The notes under the pieces were generated by a model. That model did no database searches and was not told the origin of the DNA. It worked only from the letters and a program-made list of their open reading frames with translations. A stretch of DNA of 64,000 nt from Rhizobium tumorigenes (lineage in GTDB: Bacteria; Pseudomonadota; Alphaproteobacteria; Rhizobiales; Rhizobiaceae): NCBI RefSeq assembly GCF_003240565.2, contig NZ_CP117255.1, positions 1,612,001-1,676,000 on the forward strand, written 5' to 3'. Positions 53,696 to 63,053 of the stretch are shown here, in pieces (the stretch's first letter is position 1; each line of letters begins with the position of its first letter). The translations under genes and the position numbers were made by a program.

Positions 53696-54979
53696 CTATG
53701 CTGCCCGCTCGATAGTCTTCAACCCAGCCATATAGGGCACCAGAACCTCAGGCACAGTCACGGAGCCGTCCTCGTTGAGATAATTCTCGAGCACTGCGAT
53801 CAGGCAGCGGCCAACGGCCGTGCCGGAGCCATTCAGCGTATGCACGAAGGTGGTGGCCTTGTCGTCCTTGCCACGGTAGCGGGCATTCATCCGCCGGCCC
53901 TGGAAGTCTCCGCAGACGGAGCACGAAGAGATTTCGCGATAGGCATCCTGGCCGGGGAGCCAGACCTCGATGTCATAGGTCTTGCGGGCGCCGAACCCCA
54001 TGTCGCCGGTGCACAGCATCATCGTGCGGAAATGCAGCCCGAGACGTTTTAGCACTTCTTCGGCGCAGGCGGTCATCCGCTCGTGCTCGGCAACGGCGCT
54101 GTCGGCGTCGGTGATGGATACCAGCTCGCACTTCCAGAACTGGTGCTGGCGCAGCATGCCGCGCGTGTCACGTCCGGCAGAACCTGCTTCCGAACGGAAG
54201 GAGGGCGTCAGCGCGGTAAAACGCAAAGGCAGCTTGTCCTGCTCGAGGATATCGCCCGAAACCATGTTGGTGAGCGGCACCTCGGCAGTCGGGATCAGCC
54301 AGCGGCCATCGGTCGTGCGGAACAGGTCCTCGGTGAATTTCGGCAGCTGTCCGGTTCCATACATCGCCTCGTCGCGCACCATCAGCGGAGCGCTGACTTC
54401 GGTATAGCCATGCTCGGCCGTATGAAGGTCGAGCATGAACTGGCCGAGCGCCCGCTCGAGCCGCGCCAGCGGTCCCGTCAGCACGGTAAAGCGCGAACCG
54501 GAAATCTTGGCGGCCCGCTCGAAATCCATGTAGCCGAGCGCTTCGCCGATCTCGAAGTGCTCCTTCGGCGGATGGTTCCACCGCGGCTTTTCACCGACCA
54601 CGCGGGCAACGACATTGTCGTGCTCGTCCTTGCCGACCGGTACGTCGTCGAAGGGAATGTTCGGCAGGCGCGACAGGGCATCCGTCAGGGCCGCCGTCAA
54701 CTCGCGCTCCTCGGCCTCGGCGGCCGGCATGGCGACCTTGATCTCGGCCACTTCCGCCTTCAGCGTCTCGGCGAGCGCACTGTTCTTCTGGGCCATGGCG
54801 GCGCCGATATCCTTGGACGCGGTATTGCGGCGGGACTGCATGTCCTGCAGCGCCTGGACGACGGAGCGGCGCTTTTCGTCCAGTGCGATGATGCTTTGCG
54901 CCTGCGGCTCGGCGCTGCGCTTGGCAAGCGCGGCATCGAGGGCTTCGGCATTGTCACGGATCCATCTGATATCGAGCAT
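53696..54979 (-). CDS. serS: seryl-tRNA synthetase
   Basis: A 427-residue class II synthetase: an N-terminal coiled-coil arm (about 30-110) and the catalytic core with motif 2 ([20 protein letters not shown]) and motif 3 ([17 protein letters not shown]). It charges tRNA-Ser and tRNA-Sec. Ends in ERAA; the tatC gene lies 102 bp upstream in the same direction, which fits the common tatABC-serS order. Confidence 0.98.
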   Translation of the reverse strand: MLDIRWIRDNAEALDAALAKRSAEPQAQSIIALDEKRRSVVQALQDMQSRRNTASKDIGAAMAQKNSALAETLKAEVAEIKVAMPAAEAEERELTAALTDALSRLPNIPFDDVPVGKDEHDNVVARVVGEKPRWNHPPKEHFEIGEALGYMDFERAAKISGSRFTVLTGPLARLERALGQFMLDLHTAEHGYTEVSAPLMVRDEAMYGTGQLPKFTEDLFRTTDGRWLIPTAEVPLTNMVSGDILEQDKLPLRFTALTPSFRSEAGSAGRDTRGMLRQHQFWKCELVSITDADSAVAEHERMTACAEEVLKRLGLHFRTMMLCTGDMGFGARKTYDIEVWLPGQDAYREISSCSVCGDFQGRRMNARYRGKDDKATTFVHTLNGSGTAVGRCLIAVLENYLNEDGSVTVPEVLVPYMAGLKTIERAA

Positions 54980-55081
54980 CGTCGTTCCCGGTCGCTTCGT
55001 GAAAACAGCTCCGGCCGGGGCCTGACCAAGCCTCCGGCCGGAGTTAAAAGGCGATACCGCAAGGAATGCGGCGTTAAAAAA

Positions 55082-55909
55082 TCAATCTTCGTCGCGCGGT
55101 ACGACGGCCGAAGAGGACGCGGTCTCTTCTTCACCCTGTCGCTTGCGGCTGCGCTCCACCATGCGTGCAGCGTAGATCGAAATCTCGTAGAGAAGGATGG
55201 TTGGAACGGCAAGGCCGATCTGCGACATCGGGTCCGGCGGCGTCAGTATGGCAGCAGCGATAAAGGCAAGCACGATCGCGAACTTGCGCTTCTCCGCAAG
55301 CCATGTCGAGGTTAGCAATCCGACCCGGGCAAGCAGCGTGGTGATGACCGGCAACTGGAAGACCAGGCCAAAAGAAAACACCAGCGTCATGATCAGGCTG
55401 AGATATTCCGACACCTTCGGCATCAGCGAGATGGCGATTTCACCATCGGCCGGCGACTGCTGCATCTTCAGGAAGAACCACATCACCATCGGGCAGAAGA
55501 AGAAATACACCAGCGCCGCGCCCATCAGGAACAGCACCGGCGAGGCGATCAGGAATGGCAGGAAAGCATTGCGCTCGTTCTTGTAGAGACCGGGCGCGAC
55601 GAATTTGTAGATCTGTGCCGCGATGATCGGGAAAGCGATGACCAAGGCGCCGAACATAGCCACCTTGACCTGCGTGAAGAAGAATTCCTGCGGCGCCGTG
55701 TAGATCAGCTGCGACTTGGCCACATCGAGATGGGCCCAGATCACGGCCCATTTGTAGGGGTAGACGAGATAGTTGAACAGCTGCTTGGCGAAGGCGAAGC
55801 ACACCATGAAGGCGACGAAGAACGCGGCGATGGACCACATCAGCCGCGTCCGCAATTCCATGAGATGTTCGATAAGCGGCTGCGGCTTATCGCCGATATC
55901 ACTGGTCAT
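55082..55909 (-). CDS. tatC: Sec-independent translocase TatC
   Basis: A 275-residue core of the Tat translocase with six helices. The N-terminal MELRTRLMWSI region is conserved for signal recognition, followed by PQEFFFTQVKVAMFGALVIA and FALIAGLVTSTWL-type helices. Overlaps tatB by four bases. The tail is Ser/Glu-rich. Exports folded proteins such as the DUF1501 protein in this window. Confidence 0.97.
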   Translation of the reverse strand: MTSDIGDKPQPLIEHLMELRTRLMWSIAAFFVAFMVCFAFAKQLFNYLVYPYKWAVIWAHLDVAKSQLIYTAPQEFFFTQVKVAMFGALVIAFPIIAAQIYKFVAPGLYKNERNAFLPFLIASPVLFLMGAALVYFFFCPMVMWFFLKMQQSPADGEIAISLMPKVSEYLSLIMTLVFSFGLVFQLPVITTLLARVGLLTSTWLAEKRKFAIVLAFIAAAILTPPDPMSQIGLAVPTILLYEISIYAARMVERSRKRQGEEETASSSAVVPRDED

Positions 55910-56769
55910 GCATCGTCTTCCTTGGTGGCAGGCGTGTTCGAGGTCCCATCCGCCTGCTGTGGAGCAGCGTTATCGACAGCAGGCTTCGGCGCGGCTGGCT
56001 TGCGCGCCCGCTTCGGCTTGTCGGCAGCGGGCAGCCCGACCTGGGCTGGCTCCACGACGGAAGACCCTTCCATATCAGCAGCCTGCGCCATTGCGCCGGT
56101 CCGGCGAGCGGGGCTCGAGGGGGAAAGAACTTCCTTGACGACGGGCACTGACGCGACGACAGGAGCCGAGGCCTGCACGTCGAGCGCTTCGGCCCGCACG
56201 CGCGGCTTGCGCGCGACCTTCGGCGCCGGGATCGCTTCGACCATCGTCTCGGGGGTCGGCACCTCGGTGGCGATCAGCTCCGGCTTGGCGCGCGGTTTGC
56301 GCACCGCCTTGGGCTTCACGGCTGCCCCGGATGCCACCGCAGCTGCCTCTGCGATCACGGCAGGTGCTGGAGCCACGACCGGGGCTTCGGCAACAACCGG
56401 AGTGGTGGGCGCCGGCGCAACGCCATCGGCGTTCGGCAGCATCTGCGGGTCTGCTGGGCGTTCGACTGCGGTCGAACGCTGCAGGTCGGCCTTGATGTCG
56501 TTGCCCATCTGCCGCAACGGGTTCATTGCCTCGCGCAGGCTGTGCGCCGGATTGAGTTTCTGGGCATCGGCAATCGTCTGGCGGACATCGTCGAGGTCAG
56601 CCTCTCGCAGGGCATCGTCGAACTGCGCCCTGAAATCACCGGCCACCTTGCGAAAACGCGTCATCATCTTGCCGAAAGTTCGCAGCATGGGCGGCAAGTC
56701 TTTCGGGCCAACGACAACGATCAAAACAACCGCTATGACGAGCAGTTCGCTCCAACCTATATCGAACAT
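55906..56769 (-). CDS. tatB: Sec-independent translocase TatB
   Basis: A 287-residue protein: N-terminal helix IGWSELLVIAVVLIVVVGPK, the amphipathic helix and hinge (PPMLRTFGKMMTRFRKVAGD), then an unusually long Ala/Pro/Lys-rich C-terminal region of about 150 residues not seen in E. coli TatB but usual in rhizobia. The start at 56769 directly begins the helix. Coupled to tatC. Confidence 0.95.
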   Translation of the reverse strand: MFDIGWSELLVIAVVLIVVVGPKDLPPMLRTFGKMMTRFRKVAGDFRAQFDDALREADLDDVRQTIADAQKLNPAHSLREAMNPLRQMGNDIKADLQRSTAVERPADPQMLPNADGVAPAPTTPVVAEAPVVAPAPAVIAEAAAVASGAAVKPKAVRKPRAKPELIATEVPTPETMVEAIPAPKVARKPRVRAEALDVQASAPVVASVPVVKEVLSPSSPARRTGAMAQAADMEGSSVVEPAQVGLPAADKPKRARKPAAPKPAVDNAAPQQADGTSNTPATKEDDA

Positions 56770-56823
56770 CAAAGGCTCCTGGGCGGGCAAGGCACGAGAA
56801 GGCCGCCATGCACCCCATCCTGG

Positions 56824-57057
56824 TTATTTCGTTTCGTCGGCCTTGTGATCGACGGTGCGGCCCATTTCGGGGCGGATGGGATCGCCACGGGGTTGATCGC
56901 GCGGCGCAGCCGTTTCGTCCTCGTCGGTCATGCCCTTCTTGAAACTCTTGATGCCCTTGGCAACGTCGCCCATCAGTTCCGGGATCTTGCCGCGGCCGAA
57001 CAACAACAGCACGATGGCCAGAACGATCAGCCAGTGCCACATACTAAAAGAACCCAT
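56824..57057 (-). CDS. tatA: Sec-independent translocase TatA
   Basis: A 77-residue protein with the short helix [18 protein letters not shown], the amphipathic helix [18 protein letters not shown], and an acidic/basic tail. ATG 57057 begins the conserved protein; the open frame upstream has no TatA similarity. Fifty-four bases precede tatB. Confidence 0.95.
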   Translation of the reverse strand: MGSFSMWHWLIVLAIVLLLFGRGKIPELMGDVAKGIKSFKKGMTDEDETAAPRDQPRGDPIRPEMGRTVDHKADETK

Positions 57058-57244
57058 GACGATACCCCTTGTGTTATGTCCCTTGGATGTAAGCGGTTTG
57101 CCGAGCTTTTTCAAACACCAAAATCGCCCGGTCGCTAAGACTTGATACCACCATCCATCGCTGCCCGCTTTCGCCATCCATAGTCATCTCATCCTGTGGC
57201 GGAACAAAGACGGGTTGTCGAAGCAATCGTGGCCGCAACCGGCG

Positions 57245-57952
57245 TCAATCCGGCGCACCCGTCGGCGCCAGCAATCCCAGTTCCTCGAGGTCGAGCTGGG
57301 TGATCGGATCCTCGTCCTCGGTAAGCTCGTCGCTCATCACAGGCGAGGGCATGGCGAAATTGGCGGGGATACGCCCGGTGAGAAGCCCTGCTCCCTTGAG
57401 CTCTTCGATCCCCGGCAGGTCGCGCAGCTCTTCCAGCCCGAAATGATCGAGAAAATCGCGTGTCGTGCCCAGTGTTACCGGCCTTCCCGGTGTGCGCCGG
57501 CGTCCCCGGAAGCGGACCCAGCCCGCCTCCATCAGCACGTCCAGCGTTCCCTTCGATGTCTGCACGCCGCGGATATCCTCGATCTCGGCCCGCGTCACCG
57601 GCTGGTGGTAGGCAACGATCGACAGCACCTCAAGCGCGGCGCGCGACAATTTGCGGACCTCGTGCTCGTCGCGCCGAATTACGAAGGACAGGTCGGCAGC
57701 CGTCCGGAATGCCCAGGCATCGTCGACCTGGACGAGATTGACGCCCCGCCCCGCGTAATTTTCGCGCAGCCGCAGCAGCATGGCGCGGACGTCGATGCCG
57801 GCGGCAATCCGGTCGCGGATATAGGCTTCGGAGACCGGCATCGCCGAGGCGAAGATGAGTGCCTCGGTAATCCGCTCGGCCTCTGTCAGCCGCGCTGCAT
57901 CAGCTGCTGCGCCCTCGCCCGTCATCTCACCCTCTGCCTGCCCCTCCGACAC
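57245..57952 (-). CDS. scpB: segregation and condensation protein ScpB
   Basis: A 235-residue subunit of the SMC condensin complex. Two winged-helix units are seen: ITEALIFASAMPVSEAYIRD and KLSRAALEVLSIVAYHQPVT with GTTRDFLDHFGLEELRDLPG at the second. Start chosen as GTG 57952 (TAGGAG site) just after the scpA stop; ATG 57925 is the alternative. The C-terminal tail is acidic. Downstream of scpA by 8 bp. Confidence 0.93.
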   Translation of the reverse strand: MSEGQAEGEMTGEGAAADAARLTEAERITEALIFASAMPVSEAYIRDRIAAGIDVRAMLLRLRENYAGRGVNLVQVDDAWAFRTAADLSFVIRRDEHEVRKLSRAALEVLSIVAYHQPVTRAEIEDIRGVQTSKGTLDVLMEAGWVRFRGRRRTPGRPVTLGTTRDFLDHFGLEELRDLPGIEELKGAGLLTGRIPANFAMPSPVMSDELTEDEDPITQLDLEELGLLAPTGAPD

Positions 57953-57960
57953 GGCCACTC

Positions 57961-58782
57961 CTATTCCGCAGCGTCGAGAATGGCGTGCTTCGGGCCACGA
58001 CGCATGTAGAGCGGCTGGAAGGCGCCTTCCTGACGGATCTCCATCTTGCCCTCGCGCACAAGCTCCAGCGACGCCGCAAAAGCGCTGGCGATGGCGGTCA
58101 CGCGCTCGCTCGGGCTTGTCATGTAGCGCAGCAGGTAATGCTCGAGCGCCGTCCATTCAGGCACGTCGCCGATCATCCGTGTCAGGATGGCGCGCGCCTC
58201 GACGAGCGACCACACGGTCCGCCGCTCGATCGTCACCTGGGTGATCGCCTGACGCTGGCGCAGGCCTGCATAGGCATTGAGAAGATCGTAGAGGCTGGCG
58301 TCGAAGGCCGACTGCCGCTGGTCCGGAATGTGCTCCGGCGCCCCCCGGGCGAACACATCGCGGCCGAGCCGGTTGCGGTTGACGAGGCTGGCGGCGGCAT
58401 CCCGCATCGCTTCGAGCCGCTTCAGCCGGAAGGCCAGCGCCTCGGCCATTTCCTCGCCGCTCGGTCCGTCATCCTTGTTCTGCTGCGGAATGAGCAGCTT
58501 CGATTTGAGAAAGGCAAGCCACGCCGCCATGACAAGGTAGTCGGCGGCAAGCTCGATGCGGACCCGGCGCGCGGTTTCGACGAAGACCAGATATTGTTCG
58601 GCCAGCGCCAGCACCGATATCCGCGCCAGATCGACTTTCTGGTTGCGGGCAAGATGCAGCAACAGGTCGAGCGGCCCTTCGAACCCGGCGATGTCTATTA
58701 CCAGTGCCGGCTCCTGCGGATCGCGATCGACGGCAGGTTCTTGCCACAGCCGATCCATCGGCGTTGCCGCCGCTTTGGTCAT
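57961..58782 (-). CDS. scpA: segregation and condensation protein ScpA
   Basis: A 273-residue kleisin linking SMC and ScpB. The N-terminal kleisin motif GFEGPLDLLLHLARNQKVD with RISVLALAEQYL and LLIPQ is conserved; the C-terminal winged helix reads TAIASAFAASLELVREGKME. The start at 58782 (MTKAAATP) leaves 49 bp after the nagZ stop; an internal ATG at 58758 is possible. Confidence 0.94.
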   Translation of the reverse strand: MTKAAATPMDRLWQEPAVDRDPQEPALVIDIAGFEGPLDLLLHLARNQKVDLARISVLALAEQYLVFVETARRVRIELAADYLVMAAWLAFLKSKLLIPQQNKDDGPSGEEMAEALAFRLKRLEAMRDAAASLVNRNRLGRDVFARGAPEHIPDQRQSAFDASLYDLLNAYAGLRQRQAITQVTIERRTVWSLVEARAILTRMIGDVPEWTALEHYLLRYMTSPSERVTAIASAFAASLELVREGKMEIRQEGAFQPLYMRRGPKHAILDAAE

Positions 58783-58831
58783 ATCCGTGGCCTTGCCGTT
58801 ATCCAATCTCGCCCCTCGCAGATCGCTCTTG

Positions 58832-59845
58832 TCAGGCGATCGACAGCATCCCGTCGAACTCGGCGCGAATGGCCGCCTCGTCGGCACCATCGCCCTGCCC
58901 GAACGCAGCCTCTACAGCCTTGGTCCGCGCAAGAGCCTCGCCCGAAAGCGCAGGCACTGCGCGCACCACCTGCTTCATTTCGTCCATAATGCCATTGCAA
59001 TGCAACACGATATCGCAGCCGCCGCCAATGATATTCCGAGCCCGCTCGCCAATCGTGCCAGCCAGCGCATTCATAGAGGTATCGTCGGAGATCAGAAGTC
59101 CCCTGAAGCCGATGAAGTCGCGAATGACCTCGTCGATGACGATCTTCGATGTCGTTGCAGGGTTGTCGGGATCGATGGCGGTGAAGACGACGTGACAGGT
59201 CATGGCCATCAACTCGTCCTTCAGCGCGACGAACGGAGGGAAATCATGCGCTTCGAGGTCTGCCCGGGACACGGATACCTCAGGCAATTCATGATGCGAA
59301 TCCGCAAAGCCCCGGCCATGGCCCGGCATATGCTTCATGACAGGCAGCACGCCGCCGGCCTTCAGGCCCTCCGATGCGGCGCGGCCCATCTCGGTCACGG
59401 TTACCGGGTCGCCGCCATAGGCGCGGTTGCCGATGACATTGCTGCTGCCCTCGACGGGAACGTCGAGCACCGGCAGGCAATCGATGTTGATGCCGAATTT
59501 CAGGAGATCGAAGGCGTGCAGTCGTGACATCAGCCAGGCGGCGCGCAGGCCCGCATCGCGGTCGCGGCGGTAGATATCTCCGAGCGCCTGGCCTGACGGA
59601 TAGTGCTGCAGGATCGGCGGACGGATACGCTGCACCCGTCCGCCCTCCTGGTCGATCATGACGGGCACATCGGCACCGACGCTGTCGCGAAGGGCAGCCA
59701 CGAGGTCGGCGATCTGCGCCGGCTCGCCAATGTTGCGGCCAAACAGGATGAAACCCCACGGCCGCTCGCCGGCATAAAAGGCGCGCTCTTCGGGAGTGAT
59801 GGACAGGCCGCTACAGCCCAGGATCATTGCTTTCGATTCGGTCAT
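58832..59845 (-). CDS. nagZ: beta-N-acetylhexosaminidase NagZ
   Basis: A 337-residue family 3 glycoside hydrolase that removes GlcNAc from recycled muropeptides; cytoplasmic. The motif KHMPGHGRGFADSHHELP carries the mobile catalytic histidine, and LLISDDTSMNAL the nucleophile aspartate; MIDQEGGRVQRIR binds the sugar. ATG 59845 was chosen from the conserved N-terminus. It lies after a terminator that closes the SPOR gene, yet may be read into scpA. Confidence 0.95.
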   Translation of the reverse strand: MTESKAMILGCSGLSITPEERAFYAGERPWGFILFGRNIGEPAQIADLVAALRDSVGADVPVMIDQEGGRVQRIRPPILQHYPSGQALGDIYRRDRDAGLRAAWLMSRLHAFDLLKFGINIDCLPVLDVPVEGSSNVIGNRAYGGDPVTVTEMGRAASEGLKAGGVLPVMKHMPGHGRGFADSHHELPEVSVSRADLEAHDFPPFVALKDELMAMTCHVVFTAIDPDNPATTSKIVIDEVIRDFIGFRGLLISDDTSMNALAGTIGERARNIIGGGCDIVLHCNGIMDEMKQVVRAVPALSGEALARTKAVEAAFGQGDGADEAAIRAEFDGMLSIA

Positions 59846-59902
59846 GCCAGAATCATAAGGGTGGCAGGGCTCGATGACGAGCGCAGGCGGCCACTCGTGC
59901 AC

Positions 59903-59934
59903 AAAAAAGAACGGCGGACCGAGGTCCGCCGTTC
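59903..59934 (-). terminator. terminator of the SPOR-protein gene
   Basis: On the minus strand GAACGGCGGACC and GGTCCGCCGTTC form a 12-bp stem with a two-base loop, followed by TTTTTT. Confidence 0.9.
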
Positions 59935-59957
59935 ACTGTCTGCGATAGCTGGATCGC

Positions 59958-62900
59958 TTATTTCGAGATCAGGCACGTGCCGCCGGCAGCCCGGAACTTG
60001 ACGCAGAGCGCTGCGGCGTCGTCCTTGGAGCCAACCGCGACACGGACGCGGTAGTATGTACCCTTGCCGGCGATGTCGACCTTGCGAACCTCCATCGGAT
60101 GGCCACCGATGACGCTGGCATATTTCGCCGCCATGTTGGCCTGCGAGCGCTTGGCCTCCTGCTCGGAAGGCAGCGACGCGATCTGCATGCCATAGCCGCC
60201 GGCCGAGGCCGTAGCTGCGGGTGCGGTCTTGACCGGCTGCGCTGCCTGCGTGGCCGAAGCCACACGAACAGGCTGAGGAGCAACCGGAGGCTTGGCGGCT
60301 ACGGGGGCTGCCGATGCTGTTTGCGTCGGACGGGCCGTCGGCACCGGTGCTGCGTCGGTGGAGCCGGCGGCAGGCGTGTTGGCCGGCGGCTGGGCAGCAG
60401 CGGGTACGTTGGCAAGCTGCGTCGTCTTCACCATGCGGATCGGAGCGCTGTCGGCACTCGGCGCATCGCCGTCGTCGGACGATGCAATCTGGGTGTTGCC
60501 GGCAGCAGGCGTCGTCGGCGCTGCAGTCGCAGCGGGGGCGGCTGGCGTTGCGCTGTCATCTGCGGGAGCCGCCTCTTCGCGAGCCACGAGCGAGCCGTCA
60601 GGCTTGACGATCATGGTGCGAACGCGGCGCGCCGCAACGCCGGAATTGCCGTCCTGGCTGGTGGCCGCAGGGTTGCCTTGGCCTGGCAACAGGCGCGGAT
60701 CTTCGGTTTCGCCGACGGGTGTCGACAGGTTGGCTTCTCCGCTGCCGTCATTGTCATCGGGAAGGCTGTTTTCGGGGATCAGCGTCTTCTGGACGACGTC
60801 GACCGGCTGCTCGTCCGAAGTCACGAGTTCCTTCTGCTTCGGCGGCTGGGTGGCCGCGCCGGCAACACGGTCGTAGACCGCCTTGTCCTGGTTCGGCACC
60901 ACCTTGCCACCCGGATCGGTCGGAACGACCTTCACGGGATCCTTGTCGGCAGTGATGACGCGTGGCTCACCAGATGCAAAGCTGATCGGCGACCCGTTAT
61001 GGGAGACCCAGCGGTACATGCCATAGGCGCCGCCACCGAGCACGACGACAGCGGCAGCAGCGATGGCGATCCCGCGCATGGAACGCGCCCGCCAGCGGTC
61101 GTTGGCCGTGTGCGACGATTCGAACATCATCGGCGAGACATTCTCAGGCCGGCTGGATGTTTCGCGGAAACTCTGGCGGAAATCTTCCTCCAGCGCCCGT
61201 TCGAACTCGTCGAGGCCTCCGCCGGTCTTCTGCTGCATCGTGACGCCGCGAACGGGAACAGACGTTGCCACTCCCGGTGGGAATGCAGCTTCCGTCATGG
61301 ATGGCGCCGAGGCTGGCTCGGGCGAAGTATCGGCCGGCGCACTGAACAGGCTCGCCATCTCCGCATCGATGTCGAAATCGTAGTCCGGAGCCGCAGCGAC
61401 CGGCTCGTCCGGTTCCGCCGGCGGCAGTGCCGGAACGTGGATATCCTCGAACGTCTCGACCCGGTCTTCCGTCTCCGAAATCTCATTGGGATCGAATGGC
61501 AGTTCCTGGTAGCTGTCGACGACGGGTTCAGCCTCGTGGACGGCGGCTCGCGGTTCTGCAGGCGCAGCAGCGCTGGCATAAGTTGGCGCAGCAGCGCTGG
61601 CATAGGTAGCGGCGGCTGCAGCAGCATAGTTTGGAGAAGGCTGGACGGCGGCCACAGGCTCCGGCTGTCTCCAGTCGGTTGCCGGCTCAGCAGCCTTTGC
61701 AGGCTTTTCGACCTCTGCGAGCGACTTCGGGTCGGCAAAATCGAGTTCCGCCAGTTCCAGTTCGATATCGGCAAGATCGAGGTCGAAATCATGCTCGTCG
61801 AAGCCATCGAAGTCTTCGTCCGCAGCAGCAACGACCGGCTCGGGGTCAGGTAACTTCACCGGTTCAGGCTGGGCCATGACAGGCGTGGCCATCGTCGGAC
61901 GTGGTGCTGCCGGATTGACGAGTGAAGGATCGATCCGCGCGGCGATTTGTTCGCGCGACGGCACGGGATAACGCGATACGTCTGCCAGGAGATCGTCGAT
62001 ATCAAGACCCTGGTAGCTGCTCGCAGCCGGCACATGGACAGGTTCCGGCACAACAGAAGCGGAAGCCATTTCGTCTTCGCGGGCCGCAGGTGCGAGATCG
62101 ACGCTGGCAGCCGGGGATTCTTCTTCCATACGAGCCAGAGTCGGCTCGTGCTCGGAAACCACAGGCGCCTCGGCCTGTATTGCTTCGTCACGGTCCATAT
62201 CCACACGATAGGCAGGCTGCTCGTGCGCCACGAATTCTGCGACGGGTTCGTGTGCAACGGTCGCGACTTCCGGCGGCGCAGCAGGCGCAACAGCTTCAAC
62301 GGTGGGCACAGGCTCGACCGCGCCGAAGGCATCCATCGTCGGCTCGCGGCGTGGAGCATTGAAATTCGCAAGCGGCAATCGAATGGTGGCTGCAGCCCAC
62401 TGCTGCGTTCTCGGCGCGGCCGGCTGCACGTCCGGTGCGGAGATCGACATTTCCAGTTCGTCGACCAGATCGCGGTTGCCAACCTCAGGCGCAGACGCCA
62501 GTTCTTCCAATTCTTCGGCAGCGACCGGCATGGTGGTCGGCTCGACGACCGAATCCCAGCTCTCCGCAGCCGGTTCAAAATGCGAGGCATCGACGACCGC
62601 TGGCTCAGCATGAACTGGCTCTTCCGGCTGCAGCACCTGCTCTGCATGCGGAGCTTCGTACGCGGCCTGCACTTCGGCCTGCGGCTCCGGCGCATGCGTC
62701 GGTTCGACGGCGGCGAAATCGTTGGCAGGCGTCCCGTTCCCGTACACAGGCTCAGAATAAACGGCTGGGCTGGGCTGGGATGCCTGGGGAGTGCGCGGCG
62801 CGTCGTAACGCTCGAACTCGCGGAGCAACTCGTCCTCGAGATCGAAAGCCGGCTCCTGCCGCTGGTTTGCAGCGACAGGTGTGGATGGCCGCTTGTCGTA

Positions 62901-62993
62901 TCCGACGATGCGGGCGAGTTCGGCGAGCGGATCGTCGTCCGCGAAGAACTCATCTTTTCCGCCTGCGCGGTACGCCAACTGTTTTTCAGCCAT
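59958..62993 (-). CDS. large SPOR-domain membrane protein
   Basis: A 1011-residue protein. The first about 630 residues are cytoplasmic, acidic and disordered (many Pro/Glu/Val repeats such as VEPTHAPEPQ). One helix (IAIAAAAVVVLGGGAYGMY) follows at about residue 640-660, then a 270-residue Pro/Ala-rich periplasmic linker, and a C-terminal SPOR domain (YGMQIASLPSEQEAKRSQAN to the end) that binds denuded glycan at division sites. Rhizobial homologues exist but this length is large. It lies between argS and nagZ, as in relatives. A 24-bp direct repeat encodes two AAAPTYAS units. Confidence 0.9.
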   Translation of the reverse strand: MAEKQLAYRAGGKDEFFADDDPLAELARIVGYDKRPSTPVAANQRQEPAFDLEDELLREFERYDAPRTPQASQPSPAVYSEPVYGNGTPANDFAAVEPTHAPEPQAEVQAAYEAPHAEQVLQPEEPVHAEPAVVDASHFEPAAESWDSVVEPTTMPVAAEELEELASAPEVGNRDLVDELEMSISAPDVQPAAPRTQQWAAATIRLPLANFNAPRREPTMDAFGAVEPVPTVEAVAPAAPPEVATVAHEPVAEFVAHEQPAYRVDMDRDEAIQAEAPVVSEHEPTLARMEEESPAASVDLAPAAREDEMASASVVPEPVHVPAASSYQGLDIDDLLADVSRYPVPSREQIAARIDPSLVNPAAPRPTMATPVMAQPEPVKLPDPEPVVAAADEDFDGFDEHDFDLDLADIELELAELDFADPKSLAEVEKPAKAAEPATDWRQPEPVAAVQPSPNYAAAAAATYASAAAPTYASAAAPAEPRAAVHEAEPVVDSYQELPFDPNEISETEDRVETFEDIHVPALPPAEPDEPVAAAPDYDFDIDAEMASLFSAPADTSPEPASAPSMTEAAFPPGVATSVPVRGVTMQQKTGGGLDEFERALEEDFRQSFRETSSRPENVSPMMFESSHTANDRWRARSMRGIAIAAAAVVVLGGGAYGMYRWVSHNGSPISFASGEPRVITADKDPVKVVPTDPGGKVVPNQDKAVYDRVAGAATQPPKQKELVTSDEQPVDVVQKTLIPENSLPDDNDGSGEANLSTPVGETEDPRLLPGQGNPAATSQDGNSGVAARRVRTMIVKPDGSLVAREEAAPADDSATPAAPAATAAPTTPAAGNTQIASSDDGDAPSADSAPIRMVKTTQLANVPAAAQPPANTPAAGSTDAAPVPTARPTQTASAAPVAAKPPVAPQPVRVASATQAAQPVKTAPAATASAGGYGMQIASLPSEQEAKRSQANMAAKYASVIGGHPMEVRKVDIAGKGTYYRVRVAVGSKDDAAALCVKFRAAGGTCLISK

Positions 62994-63053
62994 TACTTCA
63001 TCCACCCGCAACTGCTACGCTATTGCCAGCGCAATGTGGGTAAATGGTGACGT

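Noticed and set aside
60099..61853. A 584-codon open frame antisense to the SPOR gene
   Set aside because: Its repetitive Arg/Gly content mirrors the Pro/Ala/Glu repeats of the real gene.
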